NCBI RefSeq assembly: GCF_009846885.1
Contig: NZ_WUWM01000017.1
Span: 62,001-126,000 of the forward strand
DNA length: 64,000 nucleotides
Source: Paenibacillus puerhi
GTDB lineage: Bacteria > Bacillota > Bacilli > Paenibacillales > NBRC-103111
Direction of reading: 5' to 3'
Within the stretch, counting starts at the first letter, position 1, and each line of letters begins with the position of its first letter. Positions 10,047 to 19,744 of the stretch are shown one piece after another. A model generated the notes under the pieces. The model was not told the origin of the DNA, did not search any database, and worked only from the letters and a program-made list of their open reading frames with translations. Position numbers and translations under genes: made by a program.

Positions 10047-11042
10047 TTACTTCAGCATATATTTTTCTAGATCGTCAAGCATCAGGTTCGCTGCAATCAG
10101 CCCGCCCGAAGAGTTCCATATTCCGTCGTTTACCCGGTACACCTTGCCCTTCTTCACAACCTCGAGATTTTTCCAGAGCGGATCGTTCAGCCATTGCTCC
10201 TCGGTTTTGGTCGTCTCCCCCTTCTCGTCGGCGAGGGTGAAGTAGAACAGCATATCCGCCTCAAGATCCGGAATGCGCTCCTTGCCGATAATATCGGCGA
10301 ACGTCGTCTTGTCCTGCGCCGCAGGGCGCTGCAGACCGATCAGCTTGATCAGGCCTCCGCCGAACGAGTCGGCGTAATGAACCCGGACCTTGTCGCCTAC
10401 GTAGAAGCGCACCAGCGACACCTTGGTATTGATTTTGTCGCCCAGCTTCGCCCGGAAGGCTTGGATCCGCTTGTCGAAGGCATCCAATTGCTTGTCGCCT
10501 TCCTCTTTTTTGTTCAATGCGGCGGCATATACCTTATAATTAATCAACACATCGGAATTGGTCCTGGTCGAGAATACAGTCGGCGCGATGCTGGACAGCT
10601 GGTCATAGATTTTCTCCTGACGCAGCTTGTTGCCGATAATCAAATCAGGCTTGAGCGCAGCGATAGCCTCCAGATTAGGCTGATTCTCGTCTCCGACAAT
10701 CTGTACCCCGTCCAGCTTGCTCTTCAAGTGCTCATACATCGGCTCCACGCCCCAGGCTTTCACCATGCCGATAGGCTTGACGTCTAGCGACAAGGCTGCC
10801 TCCACGGCATCATTGACGAGCACGACAACCCGCTTGGGCGTTTCCTTGATCGTGGTTTCCCCCATAGCGTGCTGCACGGTGTATGGTTTGCCCGCGTCCG
10901 CCTGTGTGACGGGCGCCGCAGGGGCTGGCGCGCTGCCGGAACCGCTTGGCGCCGATACGCTGCCCGAGCCGCATGCGGCAAGGGTTAACGCCAGTGAAAG
11001 CACCAGCCCTGCCGCCGGCCATTTGTGAATCGAAATACCCAT
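10047..11042 (-). CDS. Iron-siderophore ABC transporter substrate-binding lipoprotein (FecB/FhuD class)
   Basis: A 331-residue lipoprotein. The signal peptide ends in the lipobox LAAC (cysteine near residue 24), followed by a Ser/Ala/Pro-rich linker, then a class III periplasmic-binding fold with TIKETPKRVVVLVNDAVEAA, LKPDLIIGNKLRQEKIYDQL and a C-terminal YRVNDGIW segment. It would present ferric siderophore to an FecCD-type permease. No permease or ATPase gene is visible nearby, so it may work with a transporter encoded elsewhere. ATG 11042 is preceded by AAGGGAGAGA; upstream in-frame codons lack a site and would spoil the signal peptide. A Fur-like box lies in the divergent promoter region. 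Confidence 0.88.
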   Translation of the reverse strand: MGISIHKWPAAGLVLSLALTLAACGSGSVSAPSGSGSAPAPAAPVTQADAGKPYTVQHAMGETTIKETPKRVVVLVNDAVEAALSLDVKPIGMVKAWGVEPMYEHLKSKLDGVQIVGDENQPNLEAIAALKPDLIIGNKLRQEKIYDQLSSIAPTVFSTRTNSDVLINYKVYAAALNKKEEGDKQLDAFDKRIQAFRAKLGDKINTKVSLVRFYVGDKVRVHYADSFGGGLIKLIGLQRPAAQDKTTFADIIGKERIPDLEADMLFYFTLADEKGETTKTEEQWLNDPLWKNLEVVKKGKVYRVNDGIWNSSGGLIAANLMLDDLEKYMLK

Positions 11043-11067
11043 TTTTCTGTCTCTCTCCCTTGTTATT

Positions 11068-11088
11068 TGATAATGAGAATTGTTATCA
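11068..11088. promoter_or_regulatory. Fur box between the binding-protein gene and the AraC regulator
   Basis: The stretch TGATAATGAGAATTGTTATCA contains a 7-1-7 site TGAGAATtGTTATCA and a second overlapping half-site TGATAAT, matching most positions of the 19-bp Fur consensus. It lies 26 bases before the lipoprotein start and could also affect the divergent regulator gene. Confidence 0.82.
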
Positions 11089-11197
11089 TTACTAGTATAA
11101 AATAGCCCTTCGGGACCGTCCATGTACGGAAGTATCCTTTTTGTTGACCCATACTATCCGATTCGATGGAAATGATGAAGGAAAGGAACCGATCCTC

Positions 11198-12817
11198 ATG
11201 CTTATCCGACCGCATGTCCAGCACGTCCCGACCGTCCGCCGCCTTCCGCTGCTGTCCTCCGTTCGCCTCCTGAAGCGCAGCGCAGCCTACCTGCGCCATG
11301 TGCGCAGAGTTCCGGCTCATCTGCTGTGCTTCGTGCTGGAAGGAGCGGGAAGCATTCGCGTGAACGGCCGTACGCTTGGCATCGAGCCGATGCGCCTGTA
11401 CTCCCTTTACCCCGGCTCAACGCTCGAAACGACGCCCGCAACGAAGGCGTTTCAAGCCTATGTCATCGTGATCGAGAATATCACTGCCCGCAAGCAGGGA
11501 AGGAGTTGGATCGTCGAGAGCAGCCTACATCCTCTGCCGGACCTCCCCGAGGGCTGTATCCGCAGCCGGGAACCGAAGCAGCTTCTAGCGAAGATCATAG
11601 CTTTACATGAGACCTTCCGCCAGCCGGCCAGCCGGGAAAAGGGGTTGCCGGAGATGCAGCTCCAGGCTTTGCTCGATATCCTGATCCGGGAATCGACAGC
11701 TGCCTCCGATGACCAGGCCGAACCCGCCGCGGGAGACGGGATCGACGCCTCGATCCTCTACATGGAGCGTCATTATCATGACAAAATAAGCCGGGAACGG
11801 CTGGCCGACATTGCGGGGCTAACCCCCAATGCGTTCTGCCGCGGCTTCAAGCGAAGAACCGGATGCTCTCCGACCCAATATTTAAATCAACTGCGGATAC
11901 AGAGAGCCAAGGAGGTGTTATCTCCTTCCCTATCCGTCAAGGAAGCGGCTGTCTCGGTAGGCTACAGCAGCGAATATTATTTCAGCCGTATATTTAAGGA
12001 AACAGTCGGGCTTTCCCCGTCTTTATTCATTAAACGGGAGAAGCTCCGGGTCGCCACAGCTTCCCGGACTCATTTTCACCATAACCTGGCCGACATCGGC
12101 GTCGAAGCCGTTGCCGCTATAGACGGGTACCGTTACCCCGAGATGGAGGACAACCCGTTCAGCATGCATCTGCTGGGGCAGCTGGAGCAGCTGAAGCTGG
12201 CGGGGCCCGATCTGATTATCGCAGACTATACCCATACTTATCTGCTTGACAGGCTGAAGCAAATCGCGCCGACCATCATCGTGCAGCATGAGCTGGACTG
12301 GCGGAGGATGCATAGGAACATAGCCGGGCTCGTAGGCCGCGAGCAAGAGGCGGTCCGCTCGATCGACGAGCTGGACCGCCATGCGCAGAACGCTCGCGAA
12401 CGGCTCCGCTCGCTTGCAGGCGGGCAGAGCGTAACGATTCTGCAGCCGATTAAGCGACTGATTCGTATTCAGGGAACGGGCAATCATCCGCTGAACGAAC
12501 TGATCTACCAGGAGCTAGGGCTACGGCCCGGCGGCTCCGTGCCTTCCCACAAGATGAGGGAGGAGTGGTTGCCGGAGCAGCTTCCCCCTCTCGCCTCGGA
12601 TCATTTGTTCATGATTCGCCATACGAGCGACCCGGAGGTCGAGGACCTCTTGATGAAGCTGCAGGAAACCGCTGCTTCCCCAATTTCCCCGGCGGCCGCG
12701 CCTTCCCGTAGTTATATCATTCCGAACTGGCTCGTCATGAGCTGGACGCCGCAAGGGAGACTTCGGGTTATCCATCAGCTTTTTCATCACCTGACCGGGC
12801 AGCTCCTGCCCCTATAA
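11198..12817 (+). CDS. Btr-like AraC regulator with siderophore-binding domain
   Basis: A 539-residue three-part protein. Residues 1-~150 form a cupin-like AraC sensor. Residues ~170-280 hold two HTH motifs (ISRERLADIAGLTPNAFCRGF and VKEAAVSVGYSSEYYFSRIF). Residues ~285-539 form an FecB-like binding fold (LKLAGPDLIIADYTHTYLLDRL, APTIIV). Domain order and length match B. subtilis Btr, which senses ferric bacillibactin and activates feuABC. Here it is divergent from a siderophore-binding lipoprotein and so likely activates that gene and perhaps the monooxygenase when loaded siderophore is present. ATG 11198 follows GGAAAGGAA. Confidence 0.85.
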   Translation: MLIRPHVQHVPTVRRLPLLSSVRLLKRSAAYLRHVRRVPAHLLCFVLEGAGSIRVNGRTLGIEPMRLYSLYPGSTLETTPATKAFQAYVIVIENITARKQGRSWIVESSLHPLPDLPEGCIRSREPKQLLAKIIALHETFRQPASREKGLPEMQLQALLDILIRESTAASDDQAEPAAGDGIDASILYMERHYHDKISRERLADIAGLTPNAFCRGFKRRTGCSPTQYLNQLRIQRAKEVLSPSLSVKEAAVSVGYSSEYYFSRIFKETVGLSPSLFIKREKLRVATASRTHFHHNLADIGVEAVAAIDGYRYPEMEDNPFSMHLLGQLEQLKLAGPDLIIADYTHTYLLDRLKQIAPTIIVQHELDWRRMHRNIAGLVGREQEAVRSIDELDRHAQNARERLRSLAGGQSVTILQPIKRLIRIQGTGNHPLNELIYQELGLRPGGSVPSHKMREEWLPEQLPPLASDHLFMIRHTSDPEVEDLLMKLQETAASPISPAAAPSRSYIIPNWLVMSWTPQGRLRVIHQLFHHLTGQLLPL

Positions 12818-12900
12818 GCAAGCCTCCTGCTGCTACCGCGATTCTATTCTGGGCAGACAGGCGAGGACTCCTCCTGCCCTTGCCAGACTCGGCGATGCAT

Positions 12901-13923
12901 CTAGTCGACGATAGCCGGAACAATATGATCCTTGATCAAGATCCACCGGTCACGAGGCTTCATCACGAACTCGGATGCAATGGCGATGACCAGGTCCTTG
13001 TCCGGCATGCAGCAAATGACATGACCTCCATCGCCTAGCGCTAAGTAGGCAGAAAGCCCGTCCCCCTCGCGCAACCACCATAGATACCCGTAATGATGAG
13101 GGTTCATTGCTGTCGATTCGTCAATCCAAGTCTTCGAAATAATCGGTTCGCGATCCCACATGCCGTGGTTCAGATAGAGAAGCCCAAACCTTGCCATATC
13201 GCGGGGAGTAAGAGTAAGTCCCCACCCTCCCGTGGAATTACGGCCGGGGTCTTGCACCCATCCTCGTACCTCGCTTCCGAACAGTTCGTCGAACCCGAAG
13301 GCTTTCATCCCATAATCCGGGATCTCTCTCATGCCGATCGGTTTAAATAAACGTTCGTTGGCAAACTCGCGGGCACTTTTTCCTGTGCTGCGCGTGATGA
13401 TGGCTGAAAGCAGATGCGCCCCTGCGGTGGAGTATTTAAAAGCTCCTAGGCTCCCCTGTCGGCCCAGTATATCCAGGCAATAGTTGACCCAGTCTGGTTG
13501 TGTACACATCTTCTCCAGCGCTTCGTGCCCATTCTCAAAGGGGAAGGGAGCCGTCATCGTCAGCAGATGGCGTATGGTAATATCCCGCTTCTGCGTATCG
13601 GCAGGATCGGGAACATATTCGGGAAAAAAATCCAACACCTTCTGGTCTGCATCTTGAATATAGTTGGCCTCTATAGCTATTCCGATGAGGGCGCTCACTA
13701 TACTTTTCGTCACAGACGCCACATGATGCGCATCATCCGGACCATAGCCATGATCATAGTTTTCATAAGCAAGATATCCATGCCTCGCAATCACAATACC
13801 GTTGACATTGCTATACTCCGATTTTATGACGGACTCCAGCTCGGACAGCTTTTGGGCGTCCATTCTCAAGGCTGCAGGGTCTAAGGTTTGCCATTCTGTA
13901 GTGGGCCAGTAGTTTCTTAGCAT
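12901..13923 (-). CDS. Serine hydrolase, class C beta-lactamase / PBP-like family
   Basis: A 340-residue cytosolic or secreted-without-signal protein of the beta-lactamase fold. The nucleophile motif is S-V-T-K in HHVASVTKSIVSAL (about residue 72), a tyrosine motif YSTAGAHL lies near 165, and GDGGHVIC near 295 stands where the third KTG/HGG box is expected. Such proteins act as esterases, D-aminopeptidases or peptidases as often as on beta-lactams. No signal peptide is visible. AAGAGG precedes ATG 13923. It lies 43 bases downstream of a MerR-type gene and is probably co-transcribed with it. Confidence 0.8.
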   Translation of the reverse strand: MLRNYWPTTEWQTLDPAALRMDAQKLSELESVIKSEYSNVNGIVIARHGYLAYENYDHGYGPDDAHHVASVTKSIVSALIGIAIEANYIQDADQKVLDFFPEYVPDPADTQKRDITIRHLLTMTAPFPFENGHEALEKMCTQPDWVNYCLDILGRQGSLGAFKYSTAGAHLLSAIITRSTGKSAREFANERLFKPIGMREIPDYGMKAFGFDELFGSEVRGWVQDPGRNSTGGWGLTLTPRDMARFGLLYLNHGMWDREPIISKTWIDESTAMNPHHYGYLWWLREGDGLSAYLALGDGGHVICCMPDKDLVIAIASEFVMKPRDRWILIKDHIVPAIVD

Positions 13924-13966
13924 GATAAAGACCTCTTTTGAAAGTTATTGGGGTTGGCGCAGCGAG

Positions 13967-14824
13967 CTAAAGAAACGGTCTGCTCTCGTCCTGCTTTTCC
14001 TTTTTCCGTACCGGCACATACACCTCAGTCACGATGTCCTCAGAAACGGCAGCCTGACTGGGATCGGTCGCATATACTTCATACGGCGATGCCGCCCATT
14101 CATAGCCTTCCTCCTCTGCCCATTCCCTCAGCTTGGCATATACCGATCTCAATTCTGAATAGGAGCCCTTTAAAACAGACTTCGCACAAAGACCTCCAGC
14201 CAGCTCTCTCGTCCCCGGTACCGCCTCCTGAATGGGGATCGCAAACTCGGTATCATTGCCGGCAGGGTTATGTTCAGGGCTGTGGTAAATAGTCATCGGC
14301 GTACCAAGCAAGGTCAGCTTTTCATGGGCAATCCTTTCATACAGCGTGCTAAAATAGTTCCCGTATCCCGGCACGTAGTCCTCGCTGCTCATCATCCGGC
14401 GCATAGAAAGAATAAGGAGCGGCTTGGTTTCAACCAGCTGGACCGGGATATGGTCAAGGTAGGACATGATCGCTATGCCCTGCTCTATTAGGGAAATATC
14501 ATGACTCATTTGCCGGAGCGTATATTCAAATGCGTTCAGTCTCTCCTGTATCTCCCTTTTCTTGCGGCGAAGAACGGAGCAAAGCTTCTCCTCAGCCCGA
14601 TCCTCCTCCCCTTCCAATAGGTCTTTGATTTCTTCCAAAGAGAAATGATACGATTTCAAGCGATTAATCAAAAGCATCCTTTTTAATTGCTTGATGGCAT
14701 AATACCTATAGCCGTTGTCAGGATTAATTTCCTCCGGATGAATTAATCCAATTTCATCATAATATCGAAGCGTTTTGGTAGACACTTCGCATATCTTCGA
14801 GAATTCTCCAATCGACAGCAACAC
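13967..14824 (-). CDS. MerR-family regulator with GyrI-like effector domain
   Basis: A 285-residue regulator. An N-terminal MerR HTH (IGEFSKICEVSTKTLRYYDE, residues 4-24; IKQLKRMLLINRLK) is followed by a coiled-coil dimer helix (about 80-120) and a C-terminal GyrI/AraC-effector-like domain with VYATDPSQA near the end, as in BmrR-type multidrug sensors. The start is a GTG at 14824, five bases after AAAGGAGG. The downstream serine hydrolase gene is the probable regulatory target or operon partner. Confidence 0.85.
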   Translation of the reverse strand: MLLSIGEFSKICEVSTKTLRYYDEIGLIHPEEINPDNGYRYYAIKQLKRMLLINRLKSYHFSLEEIKDLLEGEEDRAEEKLCSVLRRKKREIQERLNAFEYTLRQMSHDISLIEQGIAIMSYLDHIPVQLVETKPLLILSMRRMMSSEDYVPGYGNYFSTLYERIAHEKLTLLGTPMTIYHSPEHNPAGNDTEFAIPIQEAVPGTRELAGGLCAKSVLKGSYSELRSVYAKLREWAEEEGYEWAASPYEVYATDPSQAAVSEDIVTEVYVPVRKKEKQDESRPFL

Positions 14825-15026
14825 GTCGCCTCCTTTCTCCCCCTATATCTCTCCGCTCTTCTATTCTTACACCTTACCCTAAGGGCAAAGTCAACAGCAG
14901 ATTCGGCATTTTTTAATTCGGCCAGCCGGGAAGGCGGCATATGCCCGGATTTCAGGTTAATATCATCGGGCTAACGGACAGTAAGCCGGTCCCCTCAGGA
15001 ACCGGCTCTATCTCCACTTCTATCCG

Positions 15027-18000
15027 TTATTTCTGAAAAAGCCTGGCCATGACTACGGTCGCTTGGGCCCGCGATGCCTGCTCCTGCGGCTTAAAGCTAT
15101 CGCCCTCCGCCGCATTCATCAGCTCCAGCGCAGCGGCCGCACGGACGTGCGTCCTCGCCCAGACGCTGACCGTTCCCTCGTCGTCGAACTTCACTTCCTG
15201 GGTCATGACCAGATCGGACAGGGTCTTGCCCTTGGCATGCAGATAAGCGTTCACCAGGATGACCGCCATCTGCTCTCGCGTGATGTTCGCTTCAGGCAGG
15301 AAGCGAGTCTCTGTTATACCGCTCACCAGTCCCGCCCGATAAGCCGCGTATACCTCTTGGTAATACCAGGACTCCGGCGATACGTCCTCGAAATGGGCGT
15401 CGGTCACGCCCGGCTGATCCAGCTTCAGCGCACGCGACAGCAAGGTGACGAATTGCGCCCGGGTGACCGCTTCATCGGCAGCGAACTGATGCTCGCTCAA
15501 TCCTTGCACCACTTGCCGGGCAATCATCCGCTCGATATCCTGCTGTGCCCAGTGCCCCTCGATATCCGGGAACGTGCGGTTGTAATCCAGTACGACATAG
15601 CGGGAGAAATGCGGAAGCTCCAGCTTCATGGACTTATTGTCGCTGCCCCACTGTCCGCCCTCATATCTCCACTCCTGGCGGACCTCATCATATCTGTAGA
15701 CGCCAACCTGATGCGGACGGCTGATCTTGTGCATATCGAGGCGAAATGAGGCCGTTACCGGCTTCTCGAAGGAGCGGATGATCGCTTTGTCGGTCTGCAG
15801 CGAGAAATCATAGCTCTTGGAGGCCGCCAGCGAGCCTTCGGGCAAGCCTGCGGGAGGCTTGGCATCCAAGGTTAGGGTGAGCGTCTGCCCGCTTTCCAGC
15901 TTACCCGCGAAGCCCGCAGGCAGTCTCAGCTCGACCGCGGAGGCTTGGACCACAAACGGCTTGTTCGCCTGCCCCGCCTTGCTCACCGCTTCCTCGCTCA
16001 GCTTCACCTGAATACGATCCACGGCGGCTTCCGTCGTTGTCGCGTCGATCAGCACCTCTGCGCTCTTGGAGGCGATCTCCTTCAGCAGGTCCTCGGTCTT
16101 CGGCTCCACGACGAGCAGCTGGCGCCCGTCGGAATCGCTCTTGACCTCCTTCGGCTTCGTCGGAGCTATAAAGCCTCCTCCTCCGCCACCGCCGCCTCCG
16201 CCACCCCCGCCGCCTGCCGGTGGAGCGGTTATGAGGTAACGGTAGCTGACTTCGTCACTATATACCTCATTTTTAAATACGATCGCATGCAGAATCGACG
16301 ACCTGGACACCGTAATCGCCTGATCCCGGTACTGGCCCCCCACGGTGCCGCTCTCGGTCTCCAGCACATACAGAATGTCCGCTTGAGGCTCGGCCGTTGA
16401 CAGCGTAACCTGCCTGCTGCCCGCATAGGTTCCGCTGCTCAGAGAGGCCGACGGCTTGGCAGGGCGCTTGATGTAACTGATAGGATTGGAGCTGACCCCC
16501 GCTCCCTCAGCCACATAATAATACCGATAAACATCGATAGGGCTTGTGGCAGGCAAGCTGGCGGCAAGCCGGACGTAGCCGCCTGACAACTCCCCCGAGG
16601 CTCTGTTGTCGACGAGCCTATCCTCACTGCGCTTGACCTTATCCTCGCGCCAGCCGCGTATAGTCAGATGAACCCCGCTGCTTGATGGCACAACTTCATT
16701 GTTCAGATTCCGCAGATACACGTCGAAGGTCACCGTGCGCGATAGGCTATAATCAACCTGCCCTTGGGGCGTAATCTGCAGTCTTGGCAGCTCGAAGGCT
16801 TGCTGGCCGTTGAACATGCCCGCTCCGAAGGTCAATTCGAAGTTTACCGGTTCTGTGATGTTCGTATAGCCGGAAGACGGGGCGGGAACCGGATGGAAGC
16901 TTTTAACCGAATTCTTCATAATTGTCTTGATGTCTTCCGCCGTCAAAGCGCCATTATAGGCCTTCAACAAAGCAGCTGTTCCCGTTGCCAGCGGGGTAGC
17001 CTGAGAGGTTCCCCTACCGTAGCCGTACAGGACCCCCTTGCCGACCGAAGCCGGCAAGGTGCTGTAGATATTGACGCCGGGCGCGACCAAGTCTACCTTG
17101 CCGATATTCGAGAAGTCCGCTATCGTCAGCCTGCCGTCGGCCAACTGCTCCAGCGCCCCGACGCTGACTACCTCGTCGAAGGCAGCCGGGTAGCCCGCCT
17201 CCTTGGCATAGCGGGTCGTATCCTTCGCCGGTTCATCGAGCTGTCCGGCTTCTGTCCCGATCCAGTGATTGCTTTCGTTGCCTGTGGCGGCGAACATCAG
17301 AATATTCGCTGCCGCCGCTTTTTGGATCGCTTCGTGCACCAATTTACTGCGTCCAGGGGAACCCAGGCTCGCATTGATGAAGTCCACCCTCTGCTCGATG
17401 GCATACTCGATCCCTTTCAGCAAGGAAGCGGTATCGCCGTTGCCTTTGTTATCCAGCACCTTGACCGGCACGATTTTGACGCCCGGCGCCGCCCCGGTGT
17501 ATCCTCCCGTGCGCTTGGCGCTGGCCGCAATAATGCCCGCTACATGAGTGCCATGTCCTTCCTCATCCTGCACCGTAAGGGCCGAATCGATAAAATTCCG
17601 GCCGGATCCGGCTAGAACAGCGTCCATCAGATCGGGATGGGTCAAGTCAATACCCGTATCGAGCACGGCCACCTTGACCGCAGACCGCTGGACATGCGTG
17701 GTTTTGGAGGCCAGATACGTAATGCCCGTCACCGACAGCCCCCAGCTTTGCATGTAGGCGGGATCGGCCCCGTTATAGTAAACGGCCTGCCCCACTGTCT
17801 GACCGCCGGCATCAGCCGCCTGCCCGGTTTTCTTCACGATATAGACAGGCTCGGCATATTCGACGTTCGGATCGGCCGCCAGCTCCTTCAGCTTGTCCGC
17901 CACAGGGATCGTCTCGGAAAAGGTAAGCTGCGCGATGCGCGGAGCTACAGATTGAAGCTGATAGGTATCGCCGCCTGATAATGGTGGAACCTTATATTTG

Positions 18001-18176
18001 ACGAGCGCCTTGCCGGGAATAATCTGGCCGTCATCCGCATCCATGCGAACTGCGGCCAGCCCCCCTTTGTCTTCGGATGAAGCCTGGACGACCGGGGCCG
18101 TACTTTGGCCGATCCATCCGACAGCCAGTACCCCCGTAAGTATGAATTTCCATAAACGCGAGCTGCCGAACCGCAT
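15027..18176 (-). CDS. S8 subtilase anchored by SLH repeats
   Basis: A 1049-residue secreted protease. Order: signal peptide (1-~33), I9-like propeptide (~50-115), peptidase S8 catalytic domain with Asp in AVLDTGIDLTHPDL (~173), His in GHGTHVAG (~210) and Ser in GRGTSQATP (~388), a beta-sandwich region, a chitobiase-like FN3 segment, a 14-glycine linker (~660), an Ig-like domain, and three SLH repeats (~868-1049: FPDIEGHWAQQDIE, FEDVSPESWYYQEV, third ending in SRAQATVVMARL). SLH repeats bind pyruvylated secondary cell-wall polymer, so the enzyme is surface-held. Monocistronic by appearance. ATG 18176 follows AGGGGGGAG. Confidence 0.93.
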   Translation of the reverse strand: MRFGSSRLWKFILTGVLAVGWIGQSTAPVVQASSEDKGGLAAVRMDADDGQIIPGKALVKYKVPPLSGGDTYQLQSVAPRIAQLTFSETIPVADKLKELAADPNVEYAEPVYIVKKTGQAADAGGQTVGQAVYYNGADPAYMQSWGLSVTGITYLASKTTHVQRSAVKVAVLDTGIDLTHPDLMDAVLAGSGRNFIDSALTVQDEEGHGTHVAGIIAASAKRTGGYTGAAPGVKIVPVKVLDNKGNGDTASLLKGIEYAIEQRVDFINASLGSPGRSKLVHEAIQKAAAANILMFAATGNESNHWIGTEAGQLDEPAKDTTRYAKEAGYPAAFDEVVSVGALEQLADGRLTIADFSNIGKVDLVAPGVNIYSTLPASVGKGVLYGYGRGTSQATPLATGTAALLKAYNGALTAEDIKTIMKNSVKSFHPVPAPSSGYTNITEPVNFELTFGAGMFNGQQAFELPRLQITPQGQVDYSLSRTVTFDVYLRNLNNEVVPSSSGVHLTIRGWREDKVKRSEDRLVDNRASGELSGGYVRLAASLPATSPIDVYRYYYVAEGAGVSSNPISYIKRPAKPSASLSSGTYAGSRQVTLSTAEPQADILYVLETESGTVGGQYRDQAITVSRSSILHAIVFKNEVYSDEVSYRYLITAPPAGGGGGGGGGGGGGGFIAPTKPKEVKSDSDGRQLLVVEPKTEDLLKEIASKSAEVLIDATTTEAAVDRIQVKLSEEAVSKAGQANKPFVVQASAVELRLPAGFAGKLESGQTLTLTLDAKPPAGLPEGSLAASKSYDFSLQTDKAIIRSFEKPVTASFRLDMHKISRPHQVGVYRYDEVRQEWRYEGGQWGSDNKSMKLELPHFSRYVVLDYNRTFPDIEGHWAQQDIERMIARQVVQGLSEHQFAADEAVTRAQFVTLLSRALKLDQPGVTDAHFEDVSPESWYYQEVYAAYRAGLVSGITETRFLPEANITREQMAVILVNAYLHAKGKTLSDLVMTQEVKFDDEGTVSVWARTHVRAAAALELMNAAEGDSFKPQEQASRAQATVVMARLFQK

Positions 18177-18315
18177 GTTTCTCCCCCTACGACTTATTCT
18201 ATGATTCTCTCAGATGTATGGGACTATCATAGTAAGGATTCAAAGAAGAAGCAATGCGGTGATTTTGCTATAATGGAATTATAATGAAAACTTTATAAAG
18301 GAAAGGGGCTTCCCT

Positions 18316-18645
18316 GTGCCACAACTGCTGATAAGAGGCGTACCTGTCGAGACGGTGCAGTACCTCAGCCGTTCGCTGATCGACGAGCTGGCTGCGATCT
18401 GCGAATGCGGGACGGATAATTTTACGATCGAATGCTTCTCTACTACGGGGATTTTTAACGGGGAGCCCGTTCCCTCCTTCCCCTTCGTCCATGTCTGGTG
18501 GTTCGATAGAGGACAGGATATCCGGGACCGCTTCGCCTTATCGATCGACCGCCATCTCCGGGAAGCCGGTATAGAGGAATCCGAGATCGCTTTCTCCGTC
18601 TTCGCGGAGAACAGCTACTACGCGGGCGGCAAGCCTTTCGGTTAA
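18316..18645 (+). CDS. DUF1904 family protein
   Basis: A 109-residue soluble protein that I recognise as DUF1904 (tautomerase-like small protein of Firmicutes), with the N-terminal PQLLIRGVP strand, the helix SLIDELAAICECG and the C-terminal NSYYAGGKPFG. Function is not known. The start is GTG 18316 after AAAGGAAAGGGG. It precedes msrAB in the same direction with about 90 bases between. Confidence 0.75.
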   Translation: MPQLLIRGVPVETVQYLSRSLIDELAAICECGTDNFTIECFSTTGIFNGEPVPSFPFVHVWWFDRGQDIRDRFALSIDRHLREAGIEESEIAFSVFAENSYYAGGKPFG

Positions 18646-18735
18646 GCCGAACCGTAGCGCCGTTTTGCTCGGACCTGAGAATCGGGTATACTGGAAGAAG
18701 ATCCATCCTATCCCATCCTAAAGAGGTGAAAGCGC

Positions 18736-19698
18736 GTGTCCCCATCCAAACATGAACTCGCTACATTCGCAGGAGGCTGCTTCTGGTGCATGGTGACGCC
18801 ATTCGAGGAGATGCCCGGCATCGTCAGCGTCGTCTCCGGCTATACCGGCGGCCATACCGAGAATCCTACTTACCAGGAAGTATGCACCGACACGACGGGG
18901 CATACCGAAGCGGTACAGATCACATTCGACCCCGAGCTGTTTCCCTATGAAGAGCTGCTCGACCTATACTGGCGCCAGATCGATCCGACCGATGCGGGGG
19001 GCCAGTTCTGCGACCGAGGCTCGTCCTACCGTACCGCTATTTTCTACCATACCGAGGCCCAGCGTACGATTGCCGAGGCTTCCAAGCAGCAGCTTCAGGA
19101 AAGCGGACGGTTCGAGCAGCCCATCGTGACACCGATTTTGCCTGCTGAGGTATTCTATCCCGCCGAAGAGTATCATCAGGATTACCATAAGAAAAATCCT
19201 TTGCGCTACAAGATGTACCGCCGCGGCTCCGGACGCGACGACTTCTTGCGGCAGTATTGGAACACGGATAAGGACAAAGAGGCGCTGAAGGACAGGCTGA
19301 CGCCGCTGCAATGGAAGGTTACGCAGGAGAGCGGCACCGAGCCGGCGTTTCACAACGAGTACTGGGACAACCACCAGGAGGGCTTGTACGTGGACATCGT
19401 ATCCGGCGAGCCGCTGTTCAGCTCCAGGGATAAATTCGATTCCGGCTGCGGCTGGCCGAGCTTCTCTAAGCCGCTCTCTCAGGGCTTGATTGAAGAGAAG
19501 CAGGACTACAGCCACTTTATGATCCGCACCGAGGTTCGCAGCCGCAAAGCCGACTCCCACCTGGGTCATGTCTTCAATGACGGCCCCCGTGAGCTGGGCG
19601 GTCTGCGTTATTGCATCAACTCCGCCTCGCTGCGCTTCATTCCCAAGGAGGAGTTGGAGAAGGAAGGCTACGGCAGGTACGCTTCTTGGTTTGAGTAA
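18736..19698 (+). CDS. msrAB: Bifunctional peptide methionine sulfoxide reductase MsrA/MsrB
   Basis: A 320-residue fusion. MsrA (1-~160) carries the catalytic GGCFWC near residue 13 and [17 protein letters not shown]; MsrB (~190-310) carries the WPSFSKPL region with the CGWPSF cysteine and the resolving [11 protein letters not shown] cysteine. Together they repair S- and R-methionine sulfoxides in proteins. MsrB in this fusion lacks the paired CxxC zinc sites of some relatives as far as I can see. The start is GTG 18736 after AGAGGTGAAA. The fused form is common in Bacillales. Confidence 0.95.
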   Translation: MSPSKHELATFAGGCFWCMVTPFEEMPGIVSVVSGYTGGHTENPTYQEVCTDTTGHTEAVQITFDPELFPYEELLDLYWRQIDPTDAGGQFCDRGSSYRTAIFYHTEAQRTIAEASKQQLQESGRFEQPIVTPILPAEVFYPAEEYHQDYHKKNPLRYKMYRRGSGRDDFLRQYWNTDKDKEALKDRLTPLQWKVTQESGTEPAFHNEYWDNHQEGLYVDIVSGEPLFSSRDKFDSGCGWPSFSKPLSQGLIEEKQDYSHFMIRTEVRSRKADSHLGHVFNDGPRELGGLRYCINSASLRFIPKEELEKEGYGRYASWFE

Positions 19699-19744
19699 AG
19701 CGCTAATTTCGGCATGACCCTAAACTCCAGGAGAGAAAGGACCT

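Noticed and set aside
16160-16215. CRISPR-like or repeat array at the poly-glycine coding stretch
   Set aside because: It is a simple GCC/TCC codon run encoding the glycine linker of the subtilase; no spacers.
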